Shown: positions 9,995 to 19,071, numbered from the stretch's first letter. The stretch: 64,000 nt of DNA from JAFMDF01 sp965222705 (GCA_965222705.1 CBDCUO010000042.1:1-64000); one strand, 5' to 3'. Numbers and translations: made by a program. Notes: generated by a model from the sequence alone, not told the origin.

Positions 9995-10299
9995 CGTTTA
10001 ATCCGTTTTACATTTAATTTTTCTAATTAGGTGCTCAAAGTTGTTTGTCAAAAGAAAACTAAAGCCAAATAACCTACTTATTTTTCATGATTACTAAAAC
10101 GTTTTGTAATAAAGGCGCAAAACCAGGCTTTTGACTCTTCAAAAGTAAAAAACTTAAGATTCGTTTTTTCAAGTTTTAAGGAAAAAAGGCTCCGATTATT
10201 CGGAAATGACTTCTAAAAAATTCGATTAAATAACTTTCTCGCTTATCCTCATTATAGAGTGAAGGAAGCAAAAACTGGGGATGAGTAAACTTTCTTTAT
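9995..10299. other. Intergenic region between the two rhomboid genes
   Basis: About 305 A+T-rich bases. A 40-codon minus-strand stretch is open around 10180-10300 but has no start codon. I see no hairpin with a U-tract and no RNA gene. The gap suggests the two rhomboid genes may not share one transcript. Confidence 0.4.
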
Positions 10300-11101
10300 C
10301 TAAGACCAACCCCCGTTTTTTCGCCAATACCAAATTAAAATAAATCCAAACAAAGCACCCCCTAAGTGGGCAAAATGGGCAATATTATCCCAAGAAAATT
10401 GGTTGACTCCGAGAAATAGCTCTATTGCCATCAGGATTGGGATAAAATATTTTGCTTTTATAGGAATGGGTAAAAATATCAGCATGAGTTCCATATTGGG
10501 AAATAACATTCCGAAGGCTAGCAAAAGTCCAAAAAATTGCGCCGGATGCACCGACTATCCTTGGCGTTATATAAGGCACATAAGCCTCGCCTATCTCTCT
10601 AATAAAGCCGGCACTTATTTCCTTTGAATTGGGGGTTTTATTTTTAAGGTCAATAGCTATTTGCTTAAATTGTTCCTCTCCTTGGGCGGTTAGCAGCCTT
10701 TTGGCATTTTCATACTTGTCAAAAAAGTTGAAGTATTCCTGGTGGGAGGGGTTGGTTTGATAGATGGCTACGGCTTTATTAAAGGCATTGACTTCATAAA
10801 AATTGACCATAACATGCAAGGCAGCAGCTCCTAATGCACAAAATATGTAAAAAAACAAAAAACGCTTTGCTCCCCATAAAGACTCTAATACACTTCCAAA
10901 CATTACTAAGGCGAACATATTGAAGAAAAGATGTGCCACACCTCCATGCATAAAAAAGTGAGTAATGATCTGAAAAGGCCGGAAATAATCAGAATCTGGA
11001 TAATAAAGTGCTAAGGCGTCTAGGTTCATGGTTTGGGAAGCTATAAATAGCAAAACATTTATGATTAATAAATATTTTACAACCGGTGTGAGTCTAAGCA
11101 T
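10300..11101 (-). pseudogene. Second rhomboid protease, split by a +1 shift in an A/T run
   Basis: The upstream frame (11101 to about 10536) encodes helix 1, 'HFFMHGGVAHLFFNMFALVMFG' and the active-site 'GASGAIF'. The rest of the rhomboid ('GLLLAFGMLFPN' through 'FAHLGGALFGFILIWYW') continues in another frame ending at 10300. The shift falls in six consecutive A on the plus strand (10531-10536); five would restore GASGAIFGLLLAFGM without a break. The total of 802 bases is 3n+1. Residues about 95-180 form a charged insertion between helices, seen in other Bacteroidota rhomboids. Because all catalytic residues are intact, a sequencing error or very recent mutation is more likely than an old pseudogene. 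Confidence 0.85.
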
Positions 11102-11180
11102 CTTTTATCAATTTTTAGTACAATTTCAGCCTGTTGCCAGATAGCTTCAATAGGCTAAAGTTTTTGGTACGTCCTTACCT

Positions 11181-13031
11181 CTAACTCGAAAACTGCTTGT
11201 CCAGTTCATTTAAATGATAGCTGATAAAACAATTTCTACCAAAAGGGCTCTTAAAAGGGGTTTTACAAGCAAATAGCTGGTCAATTAGTTCCTTCATTTC
11301 TTCCTCTGTTAAGGACTGTCCTCTTTTGATAGCAGCACTTCTGGTCATTGCTTTAGCAATATTCTCGCTAATGCCCAAGTCCAGCTTTAGGTTGGATTGG
11401 TATTGTTCCAATAAAGTTTCGACCAATTTTTGTTCATCCTTTATCCCTTGCCAATTCGCCGGCAAACCGTGAATGACAAAGCTATCTTTTCCAAACTCTT
11501 GAATATCAATGCCAAGTAAATTGATCTGGGGCAATATTTCTTTAAGCACAGGTACATCTTTTGGGGCAATATGGATGGTTTTTGGAAATAATTCTTGTTG
11601 TGTCGAAGGTCGTTTATCCTTCAACAAAGACAAATAATGTTCAAATAAAATCCTTTCGTGGGCAGCCTGTTGATCAATGAGTAAGAATCCGGATTTAATA
11701 GGGCTAACAATGTAACTGGAGTGAATTTGGTAGGGCGTCTTTTGGCTGGAGGAGAAGGTTTGCCCTTCATCTTCAAGCTCTGGGGCGGACCATTTGCTCT
11801 GAATAGTAATGGCTTCGGAGGAGGGGGCTTCGCCTTTAGAAGTAGAAGCGATTGGATCTTCATCAAATAACTCAATTCCGTCATATAATTTCCGCCAATT
11901 TTTAAGATTAGAAGCATCCAGATTGTTTTCCTTTGCAGAAGGCGTTTTGTCTGCGCCATTTTTGGCTTTTCGTTGAGGAGCAGAAGCCATAGTTGCTGGA
12001 GAAAAGCTGACTTCTTGCTCAAAGTCCAGCACAGGCGTAATGCTATTTTGCCCAAGTGCATGGCGAGTAGCTACTTTCAGGTAGTTATATACTAGCCGTT
12101 CGTCGTCAAATTTTATTTCCTGCTTGGTTGGATGGACATTAATGTCAATATTAGCAGGATCCATTTCGATAAAAATAGCATAGAGCGGATAAGTATTTGG
12201 CTGGAGCAAATCCTCATAAGCTGCCAGAACAGCATGATTTAAATAACCGCTTTTTATGAAGCGATTGTTCACAAAAAATAATTGTTCTCCTCTGGTTCTT
12301 TTGGCATATTCGGGCTTCCCAATGTAGCCATATAATTTTAAAATATCTGTTTCTTCTGAAAGGGGTACCAGCTTTTTGTTGACATTCGATCCCCAGATGC
12401 CCACCAGTCGTTGTCGCAGATTTCCGGCAGGTAAATGAAAAATTTCGGCATTATTATGGTGCAGAGAAAAAAAGACATCCGAATTGGCAATAGCAATTCT
12501 TTGAAATTCATCAATAATATGCCGCATTTCAACGGTATTTGACTTCAAAAACTTCCGGCGGGCCGGGACATTGAAAAACAAATTTTTAATGGATACATTA
12601 GTACCGGCCATACACTGGCAGGCTTCTTGGCTTTTCAGTTCCGAGCCTTCAATGATTATTTTTGTACCCAGTTCATCCGTTTGTCGGCGACTCCTTAATT
12701 CCACTTGAGCAATCGCTGCAATAGAAGCGAGTGCTTCTCCTCGAAACCCCATCGTTTGTATGGCAAATAGGTCTTCCGATCGCTTGATTTTGGAGGTGGC
12801 ATGTCGCTCAAAACTCATTCGAGCGTCCATTTCGGACATACCGCAGCCATTATCAATGACTTGTACTAACGTTTTGCCTGCTTCCTTGACGATTAATTTA
12901 ATATTAGTACTTCCTGCATCAATAGCATTTTCCAATAATTCTTTGACAATAGAAGCAGGGCGTTGGATCACCTCGCCCGCAGCGATTTGATTGGCAATAG
13001 AATCCGGTAAAAGCTGAATGACATCAGCCAT
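11181..13031 (-). CDS. mutL: DNA mismatch repair protein MutL
   Basis: The protein has 616 residues. The N-terminal GHKL ATPase shows 'IAAGEVIQRPASIVKELLENAIDAG', 'DNGCGM' and 'TMGFRGEALASIAAI'. It is followed by the transducer domain, a variable linker (about 335-425) and the C-terminal dimerisation domain. The latter has 'DQQAAHERILFE', which fits the DQHA(X)2E(X)4E endonuclease motif with Gln in place of His. This places it with the nicking MutL proteins of MutH-less bacteria. It works with MutS in post-replicative repair. It lies 79 bases upstream of the rhomboid gene and 39 bases downstream of the small membrane protein, all on the same strand. Confidence 0.97.
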   Translation of the reverse strand: MADVIQLLPDSIANQIAAGEVIQRPASIVKELLENAIDAGSTNIKLIVKEAGKTLVQVIDNGCGMSEMDARMSFERHATSKIKRSEDLFAIQTMGFRGEALASIAAIAQVELRSRRQTDELGTKIIIEGSELKSQEACQCMAGTNVSIKNLFFNVPARRKFLKSNTVEMRHIIDEFQRIAIANSDVFFSLHHNNAEIFHLPAGNLRQRLVGIWGSNVNKKLVPLSEETDILKLYGYIGKPEYAKRTRGEQLFFVNNRFIKSGYLNHAVLAAYEDLLQPNTYPLYAIFIEMDPANIDINVHPTKQEIKFDDERLVYNYLKVATRHALGQNSITPVLDFEQEVSFSPATMASAPQRKAKNGADKTPSAKENNLDASNLKNWRKLYDGIELFDEDPIASTSKGEAPSSEAITIQSKWSAPELEDEGQTFSSSQKTPYQIHSSYIVSPIKSGFLLIDQQAAHERILFEHYLSLLKDKRPSTQQELFPKTIHIAPKDVPVLKEILPQINLLGIDIQEFGKDSFVIHGLPANWQGIKDEQKLVETLLEQYQSNLKLDLGISENIAKAMTRSAAIKRGQSLTEEEMKELIDQLFACKTPFKSPFGRNCFISYHLNELDKQFSS

Positions 13032-13070
13032 AAAATTCTGTCTTTTTTGGTTAAAGTTTAAAAGATTTCC

Positions 13071-13397
13071 CTACTGTTCCATCATATTGACAATTCCTGG
13101 GACATATACCTTAAACGCTACATAAGCTAAAAAGATCAGTAAGGCAATGACCGCCAGCAAGATCATATTGGAGCGAAAAAGTTGTTTAGAACGCATTTCA
13201 CCGCTCACCTTATAGCTGCCACCACCCCTTCTAAACCCTTTGGATAGCCGGGTCTTTACCGCTTCGACATCGCCTTCTTTGGCGGATTTGTACTTGCCCA
13301 GTCGCTCTTCCATTTCTTCCTTCTTAGGGTCCCAATACCTCGGTTTATAGTCGTATTTTTGATTTTTGGGTGTTTTAAACATTCTCAATAAAGCCAT
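13071..13397 (-). CDS. Small single-pass membrane protein upstream of mutL
   Basis: The protein has 108 residues: a basic, charged N-terminal half (MALLRMFKTPKNQKYDYKPR and on, with 'RYWDPKKEEMEERL') and one strong membrane helix near the C-terminus (about 80-100, 'MILLAVIALLIFLAYVAFKV'). Proteins of this shape occur next to mutL in other Bacteroidota; their function is unknown. It is the first gene of the minus-strand run, with a 39-base gap to mutL. Confidence 0.8.
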   Translation of the reverse strand: MALLRMFKTPKNQKYDYKPRYWDPKKEEMEERLGKYKSAKEGDVEAVKTRLSKGFRRGGGSYKVSGEMRSKQLFRSNMILLAVIALLIFLAYVAFKVYVPGIVNMMEQ

Positions 13398-13626
13398 AAT
13401 TCAGGTTTTTAAGAAATTAATTCTTCAAAATAAAGGATTTTAAAATTAAGAAAAAAGGTGCGTATTCTCCGTGATTTTTTCGCCTACTTTTGCAAAGTAG
13501 TTTGGCTGGGAATGATTTTTGCTAAAATTTAGAAAAAAGTTTAAAAATTATTGCTTTAAAATAGACTATTTGTGAAATATTTCGTTCCTATTGAACACAC
13601 TAATGCTATAATCCCTAATAACGTTT

Positions 13627-15048
13627 ATGCAAAAAAACTATTTATTTAAGCCTACTCTTAGCTTTCTCTTTTTGTGTTTCACGCCCCTTTTTGTCTATGC
13701 CCAATGTGTTTCTGGCAACTGTATCAATGGAATGGGTACTTACTTGTATCCTAGCGGGGCAAAATACGTCGGCGAATTTCAAAATAGTCGAATGAATGGA
13801 CGTGGCATCTGCTACTATTCTGATGGTAGTCAGTACAAGGGGGAGTGGCAGGGGGGCTATCCGAATGGAAAAGGAACGAAAGTCTTGCCTGATGAAAGGG
13901 AGTGGACTGGATGGTGGAATAAAGGACATCCAATTGACCATTTTGGAAATAAAGTAGATATAATTGCCATTTTAAATAAAAGGAGCGGGGTGGCATCCGA
14001 TGACTTACTTGCTAAGTCAGCTAATCCAGAAGGTTGTGTGGCTGGAGATTGCATAGATGGCGAGGGTATTTATATTTACAAGAATCAAAGTGCTCGATAT
14101 GAAGGGACTTTTCAAGGAGAGCTGCCCCACGGAAAAGGGACGATTTATTATGCGAATGGAGATAAATACACGGGAGATTGGATTAATGGTAATTTTGAAG
14201 GAAAAGGGGTCCTAATTTTAAATGATGGTAGTCAGATATCCGGCTTTTGGAAGGACGGAGTGCATGTTGGAGATAGCAACCCTTTCCAGCCCGAACCCAA
14301 TGTTATTCAGAGTCAAGATGCCCATGAGGGAATGAAAGTTTGGGCGGTTATTATTGGCATTTCTGCTTATAATCATATGCCTACATTGAGATTTACAGAC
14401 GATGATGCCTATCGAATGTATGCTTTTTTGAAAAGCCCAGAAGGGGGTGCTTTGCCGGACGATTATGTTCAGATTTTGATTGATGAAGATGCAACTAAGG
14501 ATCGGATACTTCAGACATTGAATGAAGTATTTACAAAGGCTGGGCGCAATGATTTGGTCTTGTTGTATTTTTCTGGTCATGGCTTGCCGGGCGCATTTTT
14601 GCCCAGTGATTTTGATGGCTATGGTCGCAAAATTTCGCATGAGGAAATAAGGGACATACTGGATCGAAGCCCTGCCAAATATAAATTATGCATTGCAGAT
14701 GCTTGTCATTCCGGTGGGCTTTTTGCTATGAAGGGCAATGAAGCTCAAAACGCTTTATTAAAGTATTATGAAGCGCTGGCACAGGCCAGCCCGGGTGCTG
14801 CCCTTATTTTATCCTCTAAATCGACAGAAACCTCCTTGGAGTCCTCCGGATTGCGGCAAGGCGTTTTTAGCCATTTTTTGATTAGGGGATTGAAGGGAGA
14901 AGCAGATACCAATTTTGATAAAATTGTGACGGTACAGGAGTTATTCGATTTTACCTATCACCATGTGCGGAGCTATACAGGTAGCAGACAATCTCCTGTT
15001 ATGAAAGGAAATTTCGACCGCAGCATGCCTGCTGCGGTGATTCGTTGA
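13627..15048 (+). CDS. Secreted MORN-repeat/caspase-fold (C14) peptidase
   Basis: The protein has 473 residues. A signal peptide (about 1-25, ending VYAQ) leads to MORN repeats in two blocks (about 32-85 and 138-205: 'GTYLYPSGAKYVGEF', 'GTIYYANGDKYTGDW'). The C-terminal caspase-like domain (about 235-470) begins 'WAVIIGISAYNHMPTLRFTD' and carries the dyad His318 in 'YFSGHG' and Cys360 in 'ADACHSGG'. The peptidase should therefore be active; metacaspase-type enzymes usually cut after Arg or Lys. Two CVxGxCxxGxG stretches start the MORN blocks, a pattern common in this phylum. Role unknown: exported, possibly surface or periplasmic. The gene stands alone, divergent from the mutL run. Confidence 0.9.
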   Translation: MQKNYLFKPTLSFLFLCFTPLFVYAQCVSGNCINGMGTYLYPSGAKYVGEFQNSRMNGRGICYYSDGSQYKGEWQGGYPNGKGTKVLPDEREWTGWWNKGHPIDHFGNKVDIIAILNKRSGVASDDLLAKSANPEGCVAGDCIDGEGIYIYKNQSARYEGTFQGELPHGKGTIYYANGDKYTGDWINGNFEGKGVLILNDGSQISGFWKDGVHVGDSNPFQPEPNVIQSQDAHEGMKVWAVIIGISAYNHMPTLRFTDDDAYRMYAFLKSPEGGALPDDYVQILIDEDATKDRILQTLNEVFTKAGRNDLVLLYFSGHGLPGAFLPSDFDGYGRKISHEEIRDILDRSPAKYKLCIADACHSGGLFAMKGNEAQNALLKYYEALAQASPGAALILSSKSTETSLESSGLRQGVFSHFLIRGLKGEADTNFDKIVTVQELFDFTYHHVRSYTGSRQSPVMKGNFDRSMPAAVIR

Positions 15049-15099
15049 GCATATACAGGCTATAAGTTTAGCATAGGAGGTGGGCAAGTCCTATTATAT

Positions 15100-16017
15100 T
15101 TAATTCCCTGGTATCTTAATCCAATAAGTTTTTTTAGAATTATTCGCCAGATAATCTTTCAGTAGCCAGGGATTATACAACTTCAACATTCTATAAGAAG
15201 TGCCATATTTGTTGGCAAAATCTCCCAGATTGTCTATAGGCGTATTGACTTCTAGCACGGCAAAATCACTTAATGGTTGATAAACCTCTTCCCCTAAGTT
15301 AAAGCCATATTCTTGCGGATAGTTCATTATTTCTTTAAAGGCGACTAGGCGAAACAAGTAGCGGGATGTTTCCTGATTAAGGTTTAATTCGTAAAAATTG
15401 TTGGCGCGTTGGGTCTGCACTTCCTTTTTCAATCTGGTTTGACCAAAATTATAGGCAGCAGCAGCTAAAGTCCAACTGCCAAATTGTTCTTTTAATTTTA
15501 AAATATGTTTACAAGCTGCATGGGTCGCTTTTTCCAGGTGATAACGTTCGTCAACCGTTGTACTAATCTCCAAACCGTAATCTCTAGCAGTCCCCCGCAT
15601 AAATTGCCAGAAGCCCTTTGCGCCGGCTGGAGAAGTCGCATTACTTAAATCGCTTTCCGCGACGGCTACGAACTTGAAGTCATTCGGTACGCCATGCTCT
15701 GCTAGTATGCTTTCAATAAGCGGAAAAAAACGATAGGCCTTTTTCAAATTCAAAATGGTGCTGCCGTGGCGATAAGAATTGACAATTAATTCTCTATCCA
15801 GTCGTTCTCTGGCATCAAAATTATCCATAGGAATAGGCTCGCCAGCAAAATCAAAGGATTTATTTAGATTCACTGGCTTGATGACTTGTGGTAATTTGGA
15901 AACAGCGGAGAAATCACCCAGCGTTGGCGGTTTTTCGGGTGCATTTTTATAAGAAACGAATAAAGCAAAGGTCAAAAAAGCAGCGACTGCTACAGAATAG
16001 TAAGAGATTGATTTCAT
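15100..16017 (-). CDS. Lytic transglycosylase (Slt/MltD type) with degenerate LysM
   Basis: The protein has 305 residues. An N-terminal hydrophobic segment (about 7-24) is a signal or anchor. The transglycosylase fold spans about 95-230. It has the catalytic Glu in 'VAESDLSNATSPAGAKGFWQ', then 'GTARDYGLEI', 'HAACKHILKLKEQFGSWTLA' and 'AAYNFG', as in MltD-type enzymes. The C-terminal 55 residues (TPIDNLGDFANKYGTSYRML and on) look like a weak LysM domain. It would cleave the MurNAc-GlcNAc bond of peptidoglycan in the periplasm. The gene converges on the caspase gene. Confidence 0.9.
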   Translation of the reverse strand: MKSISYYSVAVAAFLTFALFVSYKNAPEKPPTLGDFSAVSKLPQVIKPVNLNKSFDFAGEPIPMDNFDARERLDRELIVNSYRHGSTILNLKKAYRFFPLIESILAEHGVPNDFKFVAVAESDLSNATSPAGAKGFWQFMRGTARDYGLEISTTVDERYHLEKATHAACKHILKLKEQFGSWTLAAAAYNFGQTRLKKEVQTQRANNFYELNLNQETSRYLFRLVAFKEIMNYPQEYGFNLGEEVYQPLSDFAVLEVNTPIDNLGDFANKYGTSYRMLKLYNPWLLKDYLANNSKKTYWIKIPGN

Positions 16018-16095
16018 ATTTCTTCTGTTTTAAATTCATATACGCTTATACGCCTACAAATACTTGTCCAACACCCAGTACCAAAACATCAAAAT

Positions 16096-16602
16096 TTATT
16101 TTTTAAAAATAGGGACAGTAGAACAGGGTTCTCCGTACATAATACTGCGAGCGATGGGTCGCAGCAAACGAGTGAGTTCTACATAAGCAGCAGGGGGGAC
16201 TGGTTTGTCGCTGCATCCTTTAATGACAATTCGTTGCCCTTCATACTGGTCGAGGTCTAATTGGTTCAAGGCTTCTAAAAATGATTTTTTATAAAACTCC
16301 TCTTTCGTTCCCTGAAAAATATTTTCGGCAAAAGGCACTGCATAGGTGGTGACTAGCATATAGGCCCAAACCGGAATAATGGCATTTGAAGAGCAAAAAA
16401 TCAGCAAGTGCTTTCTTTTATATTGCAGCCAGTCATGCGTCTTTAAAGCAGCCCGAAAGTCCTTTTCTTTCAAAATCAGTTCCTTGTAAAGATAATCTTT
16501 TAAATCAAAAAATGCTAGTGCTTCTTTTGGAAAAAAATCTTCCAGATTTAAAGTGATTAATCCGCTGGCTGCTACCCTGTTGATCAAAGGTTTATTACTC
16601 AT
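16096..16602 (-). CDS. DUF2480 family protein
   Basis: The protein has 168 residues and no signal peptide. The opening 'INRVAASGLITLNLEDFFP' and the later 'IVIKGCSDKPVPPAAYVELT' match DUF2480, a Bacteroidota family of unknown function whose members have the same length. 'YGEPCSTVPIFKK' near the C-terminus has one conserved-looking Cys. It sits 78 bases upstream of the transglycosylase on the same strand, so the two may be co-transcribed. Confidence 0.85.
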   Translation of the reverse strand: MSNKPLINRVAASGLITLNLEDFFPKEALAFFDLKDYLYKELILKEKDFRAALKTHDWLQYKRKHLLIFCSSNAIIPVWAYMLVTTYAVPFAENIFQGTKEEFYKKSFLEALNQLDLDQYEGQRIVIKGCSDKPVPPAAYVELTRLLRPIARSIMYGEPCSTVPIFKK

Positions 16603-16867
16603 ATATTTTTTCTGTGGTATTAGACTTGTTCAATGCGATAAAATGCAAATGAAATTCGATATTTCAAAGTGATACAAGAAAATATTGAACAAAGTTTTTA
16701 AATCGTACGAGAATTGAAGGAATTATTCCTAAAATCCTAAAAATGCTCTTTTTGCGATCCATCCCCTATATAATTCGAGTACTTACAAAAGCAAAAGAAT
16801 AATAAACCATTTTATTGCTCACTAAAACGCTATTCCTTTTCGTTTTAACAATAAAGGCTGTTCACCT

Positions 16868-17482
16868 ATGATAAAAAAAATATTGCTAATCACTGCACTC
16901 TTACTATTTTTTATAGCCGGAATTTGGCTAACGCGCAAATACTATACCGCTACAGAAAAAAAAGTAGCCGAGCAATCACAAGTCCTATTGGAAAAAATAA
17001 AGTCCGTCTGCAAATTGGTGACCATAGAAGGGCATTTTTCTGAAGTATATAATTACGAAGATTATTGGGGCTATGATTTTAGCCCATTTAGAAAAAAAGC
17101 ACTGATTCGGGTAAAAGCTAAAGTATCGGTTGGCTATGATTTGGAAAAAATGAGCATCGAAGCCTTGCCCGAAAAAAAGCGTATTGTCCTCAGCGAACTC
17201 CCCGACCCAACCATCCTTTCCATTGACCACGAACTCGACTATTACGACATTACCGAAGGCACTTTTAATGCTTTTACTGCAGCCGACTACACTAAGCTAA
17301 ATACCAATGCTAGGCAGTTTATCCTAGAAAAGGCACAGGAAAGCGACCTGTTGGAATCCGCTAAAAAACAAGGTAATCAGACATTGGACATGATACAGTT
17401 TATGGTAGAAAATGCCGGCTGGACTCTGTCTATTAAAAAACCATTGGTGGAGACGGACAAAGTAGATGAATTATTCAATTAA
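16868..17482 (+). CDS. DUF4230 family membrane-anchored protein
   Basis: The protein has 204 residues with one N-terminal membrane helix (about 4-22) and an outside domain. The core 'ALIRVKAKVSVGYDLEKMSI' with 'RIVLSELPDPTILSIDHELD' fits DUF4230, a family of small membrane-anchored proteins of unknown function. It is monocistronic, divergent from DUF2480 and convergent with the PagL-like gene 35 bases away. Confidence 0.85.
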   Translation: MIKKILLITALLLFFIAGIWLTRKYYTATEKKVAEQSQVLLEKIKSVCKLVTIEGHFSEVYNYEDYWGYDFSPFRKKALIRVKAKVSVGYDLEKMSIEALPEKKRIVLSELPDPTILSIDHELDYYDITEGTFNAFTAADYTKLNTNARQFILEKAQESDLLESAKKQGNQTLDMIQFMVENAGWTLSIKKPLVETDKVDELFN

Positions 17483-17517
17483 CCTGAGTCTTTGCTCTAT
17501 TTAGTCAAAATGAACGG

Positions 17518-18159
17518 TCAATCTATTTTGCGATTTCTCCAAAAAATACCCAGCATCAAAAAGAAATTATCAATCCCAATATTCGGCTCCTTTAATCCGG
17601 CATTGGAGAGATGCCGAAATCTGGATTTTATACTGAACCCCAGTCTTTCTCCCAGTTGTTGATAATAGCCTATTTCAAAATTATCCGAAAAAATAAAGCC
17701 TTTTGCTTGCAGCTCGGTTGCTAAAGATAAATAGTGCGGCCCTATCCCAACAGAAGCAGCAACTCCGCTTTTACTTGAAAAAGGGAAAAAATATTGTAAA
17801 CCTGGATTAAGCCCAAACTCAATTGCCTTTTTAAAAGGCTGGGCGGGATAATCCAGTGCAAATTGAGGTTCTACGAAGAGTTGAAAAGCAGCTTTTTTTT
17901 TACTTGAAAATTGAAGAATTGGCAATCGGGCAGTCAAAAAAAGAGGGCTATAAGAGTAGCCTTCCGGCAATTTTTCTTTGATGATCGCATATCCAAAAGC
18001 TAGTTCTAGATGTTTTTCTTTTGTCAAATTTTGGGCGATACTACTACTCGACCAGCAAAAAAGAACTCCCCAAGCAAAATAATTAAGGAGCAATTGAGTG
18101 GGGCTCGATTGCTCCTTAATTAGATGCTGCCCGACCTTATCTAAGCGTAAAAGAGCCAT
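17518..18159 (-). CDS. Acyloxyacyl hydrolase (PagL-like lipid A deacylase) family outer-membrane protein
   Basis: The open frame has 213 codons. The body is a small outer-membrane beta barrel: alternating strands from 'HLELAFGYAIIKEKLPEGYS' to the final 'NFFLMLGIFW'. The segment 'RFRHLSNAGLKEPNIGIDNF' carries the His-x-Ser pair and Asn-Ala of the PagL active site. It probably removes an acyl chain from lipid A or a similar lipid. The start is doubtful: the first ATG lies 23 bases inside the preceding gene, and a 15-bp hairpin (18080-18122) covers codons about 13-27. A TTG inside the right arm of the hairpin would give a cleaner signal peptide (LLNYFAWGVLFCWSSSSIAQ). Confidence 0.75.
   Translation of the reverse strand: MALLRLDKVGQHLIKEQSSPTQLLLNYFAWGVLFCWSSSSIAQNLTKEKHLELAFGYAIIKEKLPEGYSYSPLFLTARLPILQFSSKKKAAFQLFVEPQFALDYPAQPFKKAIEFGLNPGLQYFFPFSSKSGVAASVGIGPHYLSLATELQAKGFIFSDNFEIGYYQQLGERLGFSIKSRFRHLSNAGLKEPNIGIDNFFLMLGIFWRNRKID
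18080..18122 (-). terminator. 15-bp perfect hairpin, terminator-like
   Basis: Arms 18080-18094 and 18108-18122 are perfectly complementary (core ATTAAGGAGCAAT / ATTGCTCCTTAAT) with a 13-base loop. It lies 15 bases after the stop of the crystallin-cohesin gene when read on the minus strand. The following bases, ATTATTTTGCTTGGGGAG, are T-rich but not a clean U-tract. It probably ends or attenuates that transcript before the PagL-like gene. Confidence 0.7.
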
Positions 18160-18889
18160 TTAGGTTATTAAAATAAATGGGGGTACCGTCTGCGCGCATA
18201 ATTTCGGTAGCCAGCGGACTGCCAGAAAATTTGATTTTTGACTTTGATGCATCTTCCCCGATTACTCGAAAAACAACTTGATATATATTTGTCCCACTTG
18301 GCAAATTAACCCCCTGAACAGAAGTGTCATACCAAGCTAGTAATAAATTGCCTTTTGTCACTTGTTTTAAGCCAAAATTTTCTTTGCTTAAATCTTTCAA
18401 GTTGAAATTGGTAACTTTTTCAAATCGAAGTACCTTAGGATCCCAATTCATGCTATACTGCATAGAAACCACTTTGTTAAAATCACTTATATTGACATCC
18501 ACAAAAATCAAGTCACCCTTTCTTCCCACTTCGTCAGAAGCACCAATGGCAAAACCCGGCTGCGCCCCGACGCTTCCGCACAAAACTTTCAAAGAATACT
18601 TGGCTGCTTCATCTGTTATGTTTGCCTCATTTTTGGAGTATCTTTTCGCACTTCCCTGCAAATTGTCGCTAGCATATACCTTCACGCTACAACCTTTGGG
18701 AACTCTAAGGGAGCCCAAGTCTTTTAGCCCTCGTTTTTGCAATTGCGTATGAAAATACTTTCCTTCTTTCAAAATAATTTCTGGCCCTTGAAAATCGGCT
18801 TGTCCAAAGGCTTTAACTTGAGCAATACCGGCTGTTTTTATAAAAAAGATGAATAGTAATAAGGAAAGGGTAAATTTTAAAAAACTCAT
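18137..18889 (-). CDS. Secreted protein with crystallin-like and cohesin domains
   Basis: The protein has 250 residues with a signal peptide of about 23 (ending AGIAQ). Residues about 25-95 resemble a beta/gamma-crystallin fold: 'VKAFGQADFQGPEIILKEGK', 'LGSLRVPKGCSVKVYASDNL', 'GSAKRYSKNEANI'. Residues about 110-250 are a cohesin-type domain: 'GDLIFVDVNISDFNKVVSMQ', 'YSMNWDPKVLRFEKV', 'NIYQVVFRVIG'. Cohesins bind dockerins, and the surface protein at 1254-4142 has a dockerin-like segment, so these could be partners (inference). No sorting domain or lipobox is seen. It is upstream of the PagL-like gene with a strong hairpin between. Confidence 0.8.
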   Translation of the reverse strand: MSFLKFTLSLLLFIFFIKTAGIAQVKAFGQADFQGPEIILKEGKYFHTQLQKRGLKDLGSLRVPKGCSVKVYASDNLQGSAKRYSKNEANITDEAAKYSLKVLCGSVGAQPGFAIGASDEVGRKGDLIFVDVNISDFNKVVSMQYSMNWDPKVLRFEKVTNFNLKDLSKENFGLKQVTKGNLLLAWYDTSVQGVNLPSGTNIYQVVFRVIGEDASKSKIKFSGSPLATEIMRADGTPIYFNNLNGSFTLR

Positions 18890-18924
18890 TGGGTTATAAT
18901 TTTTTGTAAAAAAGGGAATTAAGC

Positions 18925-18932
18925 CAAAATTA
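18925..18932 (-). promoter_or_regulatory. TAnnTTTG -7 element for the crystallin-cohesin gene
   Basis: The minus strand reads TAATTTTG, an exact match to the Bacteroidota -7 consensus, 36 bases upstream of the ATG at 18889. No good -33 TTG is seen at the usual distance. Confidence 0.5.
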
Positions 18933-19071
18933 ATCTTTTCCCAATTAGATAACGATTTTTTAGAGCCAAAGGATACAAGCCTTTTAGTTAAGGTAATTTT
19001 AAAACTATTCCTTTTTCAAGGACCGTTTAAATCTTAAATAATTGTCTGTCCAGATACCTTTTTATAACGAT

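Noticed and set aside
10180..10300. Open 40-codon stretch between the rhomboid genes
   Set aside because: No start codon and no recognisable similarity; too short to support.
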